A stretch of 11,683 bases of DNA from UBA8437 sp003445035 (GTDB lineage Bacteria; Planctomycetota; Planctomycetia; Planctomycetales; Planctomycetaceae). Below are positions 1-6,937 of the stretch, one piece after another (the stretch's first letter is position 1; the number at the start of each line of letters is the position of its first letter). The stretch lies in the NCBI GenBank assembly GCA_937901285.1, contig CALCHI010000279.1, positions 1 through 11,683 of the forward strand. Reading direction: 5' to 3'. The notes under the pieces were generated by a model. That model was not told where the DNA came from. It did not search any database and saw only the letters and a program-made list of their open reading frames with translations. The position numbers and the translations under genes are program-made.

Positions 1-109
1 GAAATAGCGGCTCGAGCATCAGGACCAGGGGGAAACGTCGACGACCACGCAACCGCTGACCCATCACATAGCGAGCGACGGTCCACATCTGAGAGACTGG
101 GATGGGCAT
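1..109 (-). CDS. hpnH: HpnH-like radical SAM protein, N-terminal 36 codons only (runs off left edge)
   Basis: The minus strand from base 109 reads ATG and stays open to the window edge, giving MPIPVSQMWTVARYVMGQ followed by RLRGRRRFPLVLMLEPLF. This closely matches, from memory, the N-terminus of HpnH, the radical SAM enzyme that adds adenosine to hopene to give adenosylhopane in hopanoid synthesis; family members begin M-x-V-P-x-x-Q and carry a GRKRYPLVLMLEPLF-like segment. The radical SAM cysteine cluster normally follows within a few residues and would lie just outside the window, so it cannot be checked here. The start at 109 is chosen because the whole family N-terminus aligns from it; an internal ATG at base 88 is the alternative. 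No clear ribosome binding site precedes it. The gene is divergent from the next one. Confidence 0.8.
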   Translation of the reverse strand, partial: MPIPVSQMWTVARYVMGQRLRGRRRFPLVLMLEPLF

Positions 110-283
110 CGAAACGGCCGACGGAGATCGTGGACGGGCTGGCGTGAGGCCGGGTGGTGATAACAGGAAGTCGCACAGGTGTCACGACCAAATGTCTGTC
201 GAGGTGGCCTTGTCCGAGTGGTGTGGTTCGGTTACACCCGCCGGGGAAATGTGCAAGGTCAGCCGGGAGGACAGTGCATCGCG
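110..283. promoter_or_regulatory. Divergent intergenic region between the hpnH-like gene and the plus-strand gene run
   Basis: These 174 bases separate two divergently transcribed genes, so promoters for both are expected here by inference. I see no convincing -35/-10 pair: TTGTCC at 210-215 has no good -10 partner. A GGGAGGA ribosome binding site lies at 265-271, about 12 bases before the ATG at 284. Short open frames crossing this stretch have no recognisable content. Confidence 0.4.
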
Positions 284-1489
284 ATGCGGATCAGAGACCT
301 GACAGCCTGGCACGTTCGGATTCCGTTGAAGACCACGGTCCGGCACGCATCGCACACCCGGCGGGAGACCGACTCGGTCGTTGTCCGTTGCCGAATGGAT
401 GACGGCAGCGAAGGATGGGGCGAAGGATTGCCTCGCGAGTACGTGACCGGAGAGACGATCGATTCGGCGTTGAATCAACTGGATGGAACCGATTTGTTCG
501 GGCAACTGGGCGATTCCTACGATAACCTCGACGCGGTCATTGCGGCGTGTCGTCGGGTCGAACTGTCGGAACCAGAGTGTGCTGGCCCGGAAGGCACGCC
601 GGGTCGGCGGGACAGCTTTGGTCATTCGGCACGCTGTGCCCTGGAAATTGCGGTTTTGGATGCCGCCACACGGTCGGCCGGAGAGTCGTTTTCGGAGATT
701 ACCCGGCGGTTCGCACCAGCGATGGCGATCCGCGAGTCGAGCGACCGGGTTCGGTACAGCATGGCCTTCACGCCGACGCGTCGGTGGAAACTCAGGCTCC
801 GCGGCTGGTTGGTGCGGCTGCTCGGGTTCCATCAGGCCAAGGTCAAGGTGGGGGTCGACGGAGTCGACGACGGAGAATTGTTGGCGCTGGTCCGACGGGC
901 GGTGGGGCATCGCATTGACTTGAGACTGGATGCCAACGAGGCATGGAGTTGCGAGGAAGTGGTTGAGAAGATGGCAGGGCTGGTCGCGTACGGCGTGTCG
1001 TCTCTGGAACAACCGGTGCCTCATGCCGACGTGGCCGGGTTGGCGGCAGTCCGTCAGGAGCTCGATGTCGCCATCATGCTCGATGAATCGCTGTGCAGCG
1101 TTGGTGATGCCCGGAGAGCGATCGAAGCGAGAACCTGTGATCTGTTCAATATCCGGTTGTCCAAGTGTGGAGGTTTCCTGAATTCGCTGGAGATCGCATC
1201 GATGGCTCACCAGTCGGGACTCGGTTATCAACTGGGTTGCCAGGTGGGTGAGACGGGAATTCTTTCGGCGGCCGGCCGTCATTTTGCGACATCGGTTGGC
1301 GGAATCAGGTTCCTCGAAGGCAGTTTCGATCGTTACCTGGTCGGCGAACGGCTTACGGTTGAGGATCTGACGTTCGGGTTTGGCGGATACGCTCCTGCGT
1401 TGCCCGGTCCGGGACTGGGTGTCAGTATCGATCGTGCGTCGCTGGATCGCGCCACAGTGTCCCGCTTGGATTGGCAGATGAGATCATGA
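284..1489 (+). CDS. Enolase-superfamily enzyme, muconate lactonizing / dipeptide epimerase-like
   Basis: This is a 401-residue protein of the mandelate racemase/muconate lactonizing enzyme group, which abstracts a proton alpha to a carboxylate using Mg2+. The N-terminal capping domain (about 1-130) is followed by the TIM-barrel domain. Visible catalytic elements are the K-x-K pair at 186-188 in AKVKVG, metal ligands D216 (LRLDANEAW), E242 (SLEQPV) and D267 (MLDESL), and the opposing lysine K294 (IRLSKCGG). A K-x-K on one strand and K on another fits the MLE subgroup, which includes cycloisomerases, o-succinylbenzoate synthases and L-Ala-D/L-Glu epimerases; substrate cannot be assigned. The frame is open back to 179, but ATG 284 is preferred because GGGAGGA lies about 12 bases upstream and the family-like N-terminus MRIRDLTAWHVRIPL begins there. 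It is first in the plus-strand run, and its stop overlaps the next start by 4 bases. Confidence 0.85.
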   Translation: MRIRDLTAWHVRIPLKTTVRHASHTRRETDSVVVRCRMDDGSEGWGEGLPREYVTGETIDSALNQLDGTDLFGQLGDSYDNLDAVIAACRRVELSEPECAGPEGTPGRRDSFGHSARCALEIAVLDAATRSAGESFSEITRRFAPAMAIRESSDRVRYSMAFTPTRRWKLRLRGWLVRLLGFHQAKVKVGVDGVDDGELLALVRRAVGHRIDLRLDANEAWSCEEVVEKMAGLVAYGVSSLEQPVPHADVAGLAAVRQELDVAIMLDESLCSVGDARRAIEARTCDLFNIRLSKCGGFLNSLEIASMAHQSGLGYQLGCQVGETGILSAAGRHFATSVGGIRFLEGSFDRYLVGERLTVEDLTFGFGGYAPALPGPGLGVSIDRASLDRATVSRLDWQMRS

Positions 1490-2268
1490 CACGGAATCAA
1501 CAGCGAGGTTCGACGCCCGACAAAGAACCGATACCAACGGTCCCGATTCGATTCGTGGCACTGGATGCGGTGGGCACGCTGATCGAAGCGGATCCACCTG
1601 TCGTTGATGCCTATGCCGAAATTGGGCGTCGGCATGGCAGTCGCTTGAATCGGGATGAGGTGGGTCGGCGATTTGCCGCGGCATTGGAGAAATCTGCGGA
1701 AATGGACCGAAAACGGGGGCCGGAGGGGCTGGCAACCAGCGAGGAGGCCGAATCCAAACGATGGAGATGGGTGGTCGGCGAGGTGTTCGTGGAAATCGAA
1801 GACGAAGGTGCTGCCGAGAGATGTTTCGAGGAGTTGTTTGCCCACTTCGGTCGACCTTCCTCGTGGAGATGTTTTGATGATGTCGCCACGGCGATTGCCA
1901 GTATCGAACGGTTGGGCCTGGGCATGGTGATTGCCTCGAATTTCGACTGTCGATTGCACACGATCTGTACCGGATGGGCTCCATTACAGTTGGCAAAGGC
2001 CGTGGTGGTTTCGTCCGAAGTTGGGTGGAAAAAACCCGGGCCGAAATTCTTCGGGGCCCTGGTCGACGCTTGTGGCTGCCGGGCCGACGAGGTGCTGATG
2101 GTTGGCGACGATCCGGTCAACGATGTTGGTGGCGCCCTGGACAGCGGCTTGCAGGCGGTTCGGGTTGATCGCTCACACGATGCGATCGAGGGTGCCGGCT
2201 GGTTGCCATCGATGGACCGCCCGACGGTGATTCGCTCGCTGACCGAACTCGGGGTATGGTGTTCATGA
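1486..2268 (+). CDS. HAD-superfamily hydrolase, HDHD3/REG-2-like
   Basis: This 260-residue protein is a haloacid-dehalogenase-superfamily hydrolase. Motif I is LDAVGTL with the nucleophile D27. Motif II is the serine in VIASNFD. Motif III is the lysine in EVGWKKPGPKFF. Motif IV is MVGDDPVNDVGGA. The cap between motifs I and II is helical, and the order and spacing of SNFD, the SSEVGWKKP segment and GDDPVND resemble the eukaryotic HDHD3/REG-2-like branch. Position D+2, normally the acid/base Asp of HAD phosphatases, is valine (V29), so classical phosphatase activity is uncertain. ATG 1486 is chosen because it forms an ATGA overlap with the preceding stop; a TTG five codons upstream is the alternative. 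Tight coupling to the epimerase-like gene before it and the lipid kinase after it suggests one transcript. The substrate is unknown. Confidence 0.85.
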   Translation: MTRNQQRGSTPDKEPIPTVPIRFVALDAVGTLIEADPPVVDAYAEIGRRHGSRLNRDEVGRRFAAALEKSAEMDRKRGPEGLATSEEAESKRWRWVVGEVFVEIEDEGAAERCFEELFAHFGRPSSWRCFDDVATAIASIERLGLGMVIASNFDCRLHTICTGWAPLQLAKAVVVSSEVGWKKPGPKFFGALVDACGCRADEVLMVGDDPVNDVGGALDSGLQAVRVDRSHDAIEGAGWLPSMDRPTVIRSLTELGVWCS

Positions 2269-3188
2269 CCGCGTCGATGGCCAGTGCGTGGGTGGCGATC
2301 CAGAGGAATCCTCGATCCGGTTCCGGCCGTCGTCGCCGGGAGTTGGTCGAATTGTGCTGTACGCTGCGTGGCCACGGCCTGACACCGCGACTGTTCTCGC
2401 AGCGAGAGGCACTCGATGGTCGCGTTCAGGATTCTGAGTCTCGGGAACACCTCGTGGCGGTAGTGGCTGCCGGAGGAGACGGGACAGTCGTCGATGTGGT
2501 CAACCGTCATCCGGACCTGCCCCTGGCCGTGTTGCCGATGGGTACCGAAAATCTGCTGGCCCGGTTTCTGGGAATGCCGTCAAGTGGCCGCGGCTTGGCC
2601 GACATCATTGCTGCAGGCCGCACGAGAAAGATTGATCTCGGACGGGCCAACGGGCAGTTGTTCACATTGGTCGCCAGCGCCGGATTCGATGCCCTGGTGG
2701 CCCACGAACTTGCTGAAAATCGCACCGGAAACATCACTCACCTGTCTTACATCCAACCGATCTGGAAGTCTTTGCGCACTTACCGGTATCCCCGGATGAA
2801 CGTGTTTCTGGACCAGGAGACGGAACCGGTCCAGGGGACCGTCGTGATGGTGTCCAACCTCCCGGCCTACGGTATGAAGATGAAAGTTGGGCAGACCGCC
2901 GTGGCGGATGACGGCCAATTTGTCGTCACGGTGCTGAAACGGGGGTCTGCGTTCCATATGATTCGCTACGCGGTGAAGTTGTTGCGGGGAACCCACGGCC
3001 TCGCGGCCGATGTTCAAGTGGTCACTGCCAGTCGAGTGCGAATTGTTGCTGAGGATCCGGTGGCGGGCACGATTCCGTTTCAGGTGGATGGTGATCCCGC
3101 TGGAGCTGTTCCAGTGGAAATCGAGTGCCTGCCCAGTTCGCTGGAGGTGTTCGTTCCGGGTGAAGGACAGGGAGGTCAGGGTGGTTGA
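2265..3188 (+). CDS. Diacylglycerol kinase family (YegS/DgkB-like) lipid kinase
   Basis: This 307-residue protein of the DAGK catalytic family is expected to phosphorylate a lipid such as diacylglycerol with ATP at the inner membrane face. Visible motifs are NPRSGSG at 15-21 near the N-terminus, the nucleotide-binding AAGGDGTVVD (GGDGT at 70-74) and PMGTENLLARFLGM (GTEN at 93-96). The C-terminal beta-rich half includes FQVDGDPAG, where the family usually has an equivalent glycine/aspartate turn. Length is normal for bacterial YegS/DgkB proteins. ATG 2265 is chosen because it overlaps the HAD stop as ATGA and has GGGG ten bases upstream; ATG 2256 and ATG 2277 are possible. Its end overlaps kdsA by 8 bases. 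Whether the substrate is diacylglycerol, a sphingoid base or another lipid cannot be read from the sequence. Confidence 0.88.
   Translation: MTASMASAWVAIQRNPRSGSGRRRRELVELCCTLRGHGLTPRLFSQREALDGRVQDSESREHLVAVVAAGGDGTVVDVVNRHPDLPLAVLPMGTENLLARFLGMPSSGRGLADIIAAGRTRKIDLGRANGQLFTLVASAGFDALVAHELAENRTGNITHLSYIQPIWKSLRTYRYPRMNVFLDQETEPVQGTVVMVSNLPAYGMKMKVGQTAVADDGQFVVTVLKRGSAFHMIRYAVKLLRGTHGLAADVQVVTASRVRIVAEDPVAGTIPFQVDGDPAGAVPVEIECLPSSLEVFVPGEGQGGQGG
3171..3175 (+). promoter_or_regulatory. Ribosome binding site that fixes the kdsA GTG start
   Basis: GGAGG sits five bases before GTG 3181, inside the end of the lipid kinase gene. It supports 3181 over upstream ATGs in the same frame, which would add about 57 residues unrelated to the family. 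Confidence 0.65.
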
Positions 3189-4032
3189 GAACCCCGTTCC
3201 GATCGGCGACGCCGTGTGTGGCGAGGGAAGCCAGTTGGTGCTGATTGCCGGGCCGTGCGTCATCGAGTCGGACGAGTTGACCCGGGAGATCGCCGGGCGA
3301 TTGGCCGAGATGGCTGAACGGGTGGGCGCCCCACTTGTCTTCAAGGCGAGTTTCGACAAGGCAAACCGTACCAGTATTGACAGTTTCCGAGGGCCGGGTC
3401 TCGATGACGGGTTGGCGACTCTGGATCGCATTCGTACCGAGACGGGTCTGGTGGTTACGACCGACATCCATGAGGCCGGCCAGGCCGAGCCTGCTGCCGA
3501 GGTTTGCGGGATCCTGCAGATCCCCGCATTTCTTGCGAGGCAGACAGACCTGGTGGTCGCCGCCGCAAGGGCGGCGGCACGCCACGGGGGCGTGGTCAAT
3601 GTCAAGAAGCCACAGTTCCTGGCTCCCGAGGATATCGGCCACATCGTGGCCAAGTGTGTTCAGTCCGGGAATCCACGCGTGCTGTTGACCGAACGCGGGA
3701 CCACCTTCGGATACGGACGGTTGGTCAATGACATGCGGGCGATCCCGTTGATGCAGGCGACCGGGGCGGCCGTGATCTTTGATGCGACTCACAGCGTGCA
3801 GTTGCCCGGCGGTGTCACCACCGGTGGACAGCGAGAAATGGTCCCCGTGCTGGCGCGGGCTGCTGTGGCCGCCGGTTGTGACGGGGTGTTTGCTGAGACG
3901 CATCCCGATCCCGATTCGGCTCGCAGCGACGGGGCAAACATGATTCCTCTCGCTGAATTGGAGGAGTTGTGGAGAGGGTTGTTGCGAATCCGGGAGGCCG
4001 TGCGGGAGGATTCGACTGAGAAGCGTGGTTGA
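3181..4032 (+). CDS. kdsA: 3-deoxy-8-phosphooctulonate (KDO-8-P) synthase, metal-dependent type
   Basis: KdsA condenses arabinose-5-phosphate with phosphoenolpyruvate to KDO-8-phosphate, the precursor of the KDO sugar of LPS, in the cytoplasm. The protein is 283 residues, the family's normal length. Visible family blocks are IAGPCVIES (22-30), FKASFDKANRTSIDS (54-68), TTDIHE, QIPAFLARQTDL (113-124), NVKKPQF (140-146), LTERGTTFGYG (169-179) and DATHSVQLPGG (201-211). C26, H204, E239 and D250 correspond to the four metal ligands known from the Aquifex aeolicus enzyme; the E. coli metal-independent type has Asn in place of that Cys. Start GTG 3181 follows GGAGG with a five-base spacer and overlaps the lipid kinase by 8 bases, suggesting translational coupling. 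No kdsB, kdsC or kdsD neighbour is seen in the window. Confidence 0.95.
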   Translation: MVENPVPIGDAVCGEGSQLVLIAGPCVIESDELTREIAGRLAEMAERVGAPLVFKASFDKANRTSIDSFRGPGLDDGLATLDRIRTETGLVVTTDIHEAGQAEPAAEVCGILQIPAFLARQTDLVVAAARAAARHGGVVNVKKPQFLAPEDIGHIVAKCVQSGNPRVLLTERGTTFGYGRLVNDMRAIPLMQATGAAVIFDATHSVQLPGGVTTGGQREMVPVLARAAVAAGCDGVFAETHPDPDSARSDGANMIPLAELEELWRGLLRIREAVREDSTEKRG

Positions 4033-4051
4033 CAGTTTGAGTTGCGGCGAA

Positions 4052-4056
4052 GAGGG
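4052..4056 (+). promoter_or_regulatory. Ribosome binding site for the lipoprotein gene
   Basis: GAGGG lies eight bases before ATG 4065 and is the best ribosome binding site near this gene's N-terminus. It favours 4065 over the later ATG 4116 and ATG 4149, although the latter would give a more typical short lipoprotein signal. Confidence 0.45.
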
Positions 4057-4064
4057 TGGATGTG

Positions 4065-5816
4065 ATGCAGATGTTTCCAAATCGAGTGTGCGGACGAGGG
4101 GTCGTGGGGGCGCGGATGGGGCGACGTCCGAATGGATCCGAGCGGACGATGTTGGGCCGCGTGTTGATTGGGTTTCTGGTCCTCGTGATGGCCTGGGGAT
4201 GCTCATCGGACGCCACGCAAAGTCCAACTGGAGGTACTGCGGAGACGTCGGCGACCCGCAAACGCCGCCGCAGTGACGTGCTCGACACACTGATCGAAAT
4301 GTCTCAGCCTGAGACCCTGGTGATTCGGACGCGTCGTGAAACGGTTGTCAGTCTGCTCAATGACTGGGTTGAGATGGGCGGAGAGTCGTTTGAAGTCGTA
4401 GAGCCGGTAGACGCTGCCTACACAAGTCGCCTCGACACAGGACGTGTCGATCGCATCAGGTCACCCCGGTTCGCGATCCGTGACGCGACCCACATCCGTG
4501 ATTCCCAGTGGTACGCCCGGATTGGGAAGGCGATTGTTAGCGGTTCGAAAACGGATCGTGAACGTGTCGGCCGATTGTTTTATTACGTCACTCGCAACAT
4601 CGTGTTGCGGAGTGACGACGAGACGAAGTTGCCGCTGGCGCCATTCGGGATTGCCATGCTGGGCGAGGGAAACGCTCGTGATCGGGCGTGGTTGTTCGTG
4701 AACCTGCTGCGACAGTTGAGGATCGATGCCGTCGTGTTGCAAGTGGACGAGCCGTCGCCGGGCCTGCTTGTCGGCGTGTTGCTCGACGGAGAAATCTCAC
4801 TCTACGACCCGGGGCTGGGTTTGCCGATCCTCGCTGCGAAGGCCGCCGCGACAGCCGGGGTGACTGGCCAGGCGGCGACCTGGGCTGAAGCGGCCAAGGA
4901 TCCCTCGTTGTTCGCAGCCCTGTCCAGATCCAAGGACTCGCCCTACCCGTTTGCCGGCAAATCATTGTCGGATGTTCGTGTGGCGTTGGTCGGAACCTCG
5001 AGTTTCTGGGCTCCCCGGATGCGACGGTTGCAGTTGGCGCTCACCGGCGACCAGGACCTGCTGCTGTGGGATCCGCTCGAATCGAGCGAGATTGTTCCCG
5101 AGGGAGTCTTGGCGAGGGTGGTGGCTGAAGGGTTCGACAAGGAGAAGATCGCGATTTGGGATTACCCCGAACGACGGCGGGACGGCAACTCCTCTTTTAA
5201 TACGCAGCAGTTGCAGACATTTGCATTGCGACAACGGGCCTTCGAATCACCGATCCCCGTTGAGCAAGTGATTGCGAATGACAAGGGGGACATCCAGTTG
5301 AAGTTGGCCACGAAGGGGCAATACCGACACCGGATGTCCAGAAACCGTCAGTTGCTGGGTGAGTGGAAGACCTCGGTAACGACATTCCTGAAGATCCGGA
5401 TGTGGCGGGACGTGCCTCCGTTGCCCCAGCAAATCGGTTTTGTGGGACGGCGGGAACAAGCGGCGGTCAAGGCAATGATGCCCACCCGCGTGCGGTTGGT
5501 GCACGAGGAGGCGGCTGACGACGCCGCATTCTGGGCGGCGGTCTGTCAGTACGAACAGGGAGAGGTCGAGTCAGCGGCGGACGCCTTGAAAGAGTACATG
5601 GCCCACAGCGGACTCCATGAATGGGAGTCCGGGGCAGTGTGGCTTGAGGGGTTGTGGAGAGCCGAACTGGGCCAGCTGGTCAGGGCGGTTAAGATTTTCG
5701 AGAAGATCACCGACGACGATCCGCACTGGGCGGGGGCCCAGGTGCTATTGAGGCGATGGAAGCCTCTCGCCAGCGAATCCGTGAAGCCGGCCGCCAAGCA
5801 GACGCCGAAGCCCTGA
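4065..5816 (+). CDS. Predicted lipoprotein with degenerate transglutaminase-like domain and C-terminal TPR-like helices
   Basis: This is a 583-residue predicted envelope lipoprotein. MLGRVLIGFLVLVMAWGCSS forms a signal with a plausible lipobox and acylated Cys at residue 46 (from ATG 4065), followed by a Ser/Thr/Gly-rich stretch. Residues about 145-255 look like a transglutaminase-type core: a helical lead-in with RLFYYVTRNI, then GNARDRAWLFVNLLRQL where the catalytic Cys helix would be, and ISLYDPGLGLP resembling the Asp strand. No Cys or His is seen at the expected places, so it is probably non-catalytic. The C-terminus (about 485-570) has TPR-like helix pairs, for example QYEQGEVESAADALKEYM and GQLVRAVKIFEKI. 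Start choice is uncertain: ATG 4065 has the best ribosome binding site but leaves a long n-region; ATG 4116 or ATG 4149 are alternatives. It follows kdsA by 32 bases, so is likely co-transcribed. Function unknown; an envelope scaffold role is inference. Confidence 0.75.
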   Translation: MQMFPNRVCGRGVVGARMGRRPNGSERTMLGRVLIGFLVLVMAWGCSSDATQSPTGGTAETSATRKRRRSDVLDTLIEMSQPETLVIRTRRETVVSLLNDWVEMGGESFEVVEPVDAAYTSRLDTGRVDRIRSPRFAIRDATHIRDSQWYARIGKAIVSGSKTDRERVGRLFYYVTRNIVLRSDDETKLPLAPFGIAMLGEGNARDRAWLFVNLLRQLRIDAVVLQVDEPSPGLLVGVLLDGEISLYDPGLGLPILAAKAAATAGVTGQAATWAEAAKDPSLFAALSRSKDSPYPFAGKSLSDVRVALVGTSSFWAPRMRRLQLALTGDQDLLLWDPLESSEIVPEGVLARVVAEGFDKEKIAIWDYPERRRDGNSSFNTQQLQTFALRQRAFESPIPVEQVIANDKGDIQLKLATKGQYRHRMSRNRQLLGEWKTSVTTFLKIRMWRDVPPLPQQIGFVGRREQAAVKAMMPTRVRLVHEEAADDAAFWAAVCQYEQGEVESAADALKEYMAHSGLHEWESGAVWLEGLWRAELGQLVRAVKIFEKITDDDPHWAGAQVLLRRWKPLASESVKPAAKQTPKP

Positions 5817-5866
5817 GGTTCGCGGCGAGGTGACGACAACGCGAGCACTCGCTAACGTGGCCGATT

Positions 5867-6937
5867 ATGCCGAGCGCCTTTTTCAAGAAACATTGGTTCC
5901 TGGTCGGGCTGGTGGTGTTGGTCGGCGGGGGATTGTCCGTGGGACTGATGATCCCCGGCGAGATTGTTGAGAAGCTCGAGAAACGCGAGGGGATTGGCGG
6001 GGCCCTGGCGGCGGCGCCGGGCTGGATCACCCGGATCGTGTTGTTCCTGATGGCCTTCACTCTCGATAGCGGCAAGCTGAGGGAATCGGTGAGATTCCCA
6101 TTGCCGGTGCTGTGGGCATCGCTGATCAACGCAGCGGCGATCCCCTTGGCGGGGCTGGGACTGATGAGGATTCAGGGTGATCCCAGTTTCGAGGTCGGAT
6201 TGATGATTGCCTGCAGTGTGCCGTGCACACTGGCGGCGGTGTCGGTCTGGACCCGAAAGGCGGGAGGCAACGATGCGGTGTCTTTGTTGATCACGTTGAT
6301 GACCAACACACTGTGCTTCCTGGTCGCACCGTTTTGGCTGAACCTCGCTCTGGCGGATGGGGAGGCGCAATTGCCGGTTGACCGGATGATGGAGCGTCTT
6401 CTCTACGTCGTGCTGGTCCCCACTTTGCTCGGGCAGGCGGTTCGAATGGTGCCGGCAGCCCGGCGAATCGCAGTGGACCACAAGCCGCGGATCGGGATTG
6501 CTGCGCAGGGCTTGATCCTGGTGCTGGTGTTTGCTGCCGCATCGCTGAAAGCCGGTCCGCGGCTGGGGGAAGAGGGTGTGGCTCTGGGGGACGTGGCGCT
6601 GGTGTGGGCCTGTTGCCTGGGTTTACACCTGGCGGCGATGGTCCTCGGTGGTGCCGGCGCCCGATTGATGCGGTTCTCACGTGAAGACCGCATTGCCGTG
6701 TTGTTCGGCAGCAGCCAGAAGACGTTGCCGATCGGGGTGTTCCTGGCCACCAGCACCGAGTTCGGGTTTGGTGAGGCGTACCCGTTGGCGGTGTTTCCGA
6801 TGCTGATGTTCCACGCGACGCAGTTGTTCGTCGATACGATCATCGCGGGGAAGATCGCTGACGAAGGCGGCAGCCAAGCGGAGGCCGACGCTGCTGCGGA
6901 GGAAACGGTCTCGGTCGAGCCCGTTGAAGACGACTAG
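5867..6937 (+). CDS. SBF-like (bile acid:Na+ symporter-related) membrane transporter
   Basis: This 356-residue, strongly hydrophobic protein has about nine or ten predicted membrane segments, beginning WFLVGLVVLVGGGLSVGLMI. The family resemblance is to the SBF-like CPA/AT group (PF13593, YfeH type), recognised by CSVPCTLAAVSVWTRKAGGN in the first half and by GSSQKTLPIGV and the FPMLMFHATQLFVDTIIA segment in the second, which match the two repeat crossover regions of the fold. The substrate is unknown; family members take up organic anions with Na+, but this branch is poorly characterised. The acidic tail after the last helix (EAEADAAAEE-like composition) is probably cytoplasmic. ATG 5867 is the first in-frame ATG and has no clear ribosome binding site. 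It follows the lipoprotein gene by 50 bases and may be on the same transcript. Its TAG shares CTAG with the stop of the convergent vWA gene. Confidence 0.8.
   Translation: MPSAFFKKHWFLVGLVVLVGGGLSVGLMIPGEIVEKLEKREGIGGALAAAPGWITRIVLFLMAFTLDSGKLRESVRFPLPVLWASLINAAAIPLAGLGLMRIQGDPSFEVGLMIACSVPCTLAAVSVWTRKAGGNDAVSLLITLMTNTLCFLVAPFWLNLALADGEAQLPVDRMMERLLYVVLVPTLLGQAVRMVPAARRIAVDHKPRIGIAAQGLILVLVFAAASLKAGPRLGEEGVALGDVALVWACCLGLHLAAMVLGGAGARLMRFSREDRIAVLFGSSQKTLPIGVFLATSTEFGFGEAYPLAVFPMLMFHATQLFVDTIIAGKIADEGGSQAEADAAAEETVSVEPVEDD

Noticed and set aside
102..302. Short plus-strand open frame of 66 codons left of the epimerase gene
   Set aside because: It overlaps the hpnH-like start region and the epimerase start, and its translation has no recognisable features.
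182..1282. Long minus-strand open frame (366 codons) opposite the epimerase gene
   Set aside because: It is a shadow: the plus strand shows complete enolase-superfamily catalytic motifs, and the minus translation is rich in His, Arg and Pro without any recognisable domain.
3559..3578. Perfect 8-base GC inverted repeat with a 4-base loop inside kdsA
   Set aside because: It lies in the codons of an Ala/Arg-rich helix, has no T-run after it and is in mid-gene, so composition explains it better than a terminator or regulatory hairpin.
3022..4290. Long minus-strand open frame (422 codons) opposite kdsA
   Set aside because: kdsA is certain on the plus strand; the antisense translation has no domain and reflects high GC content.
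5841..5852. Small palindrome GCGAGCACTCGC between the lipoprotein and transporter genes
   Set aside because: A 5-base stem with a 2-base loop and no T-tract is too weak to call a terminator.
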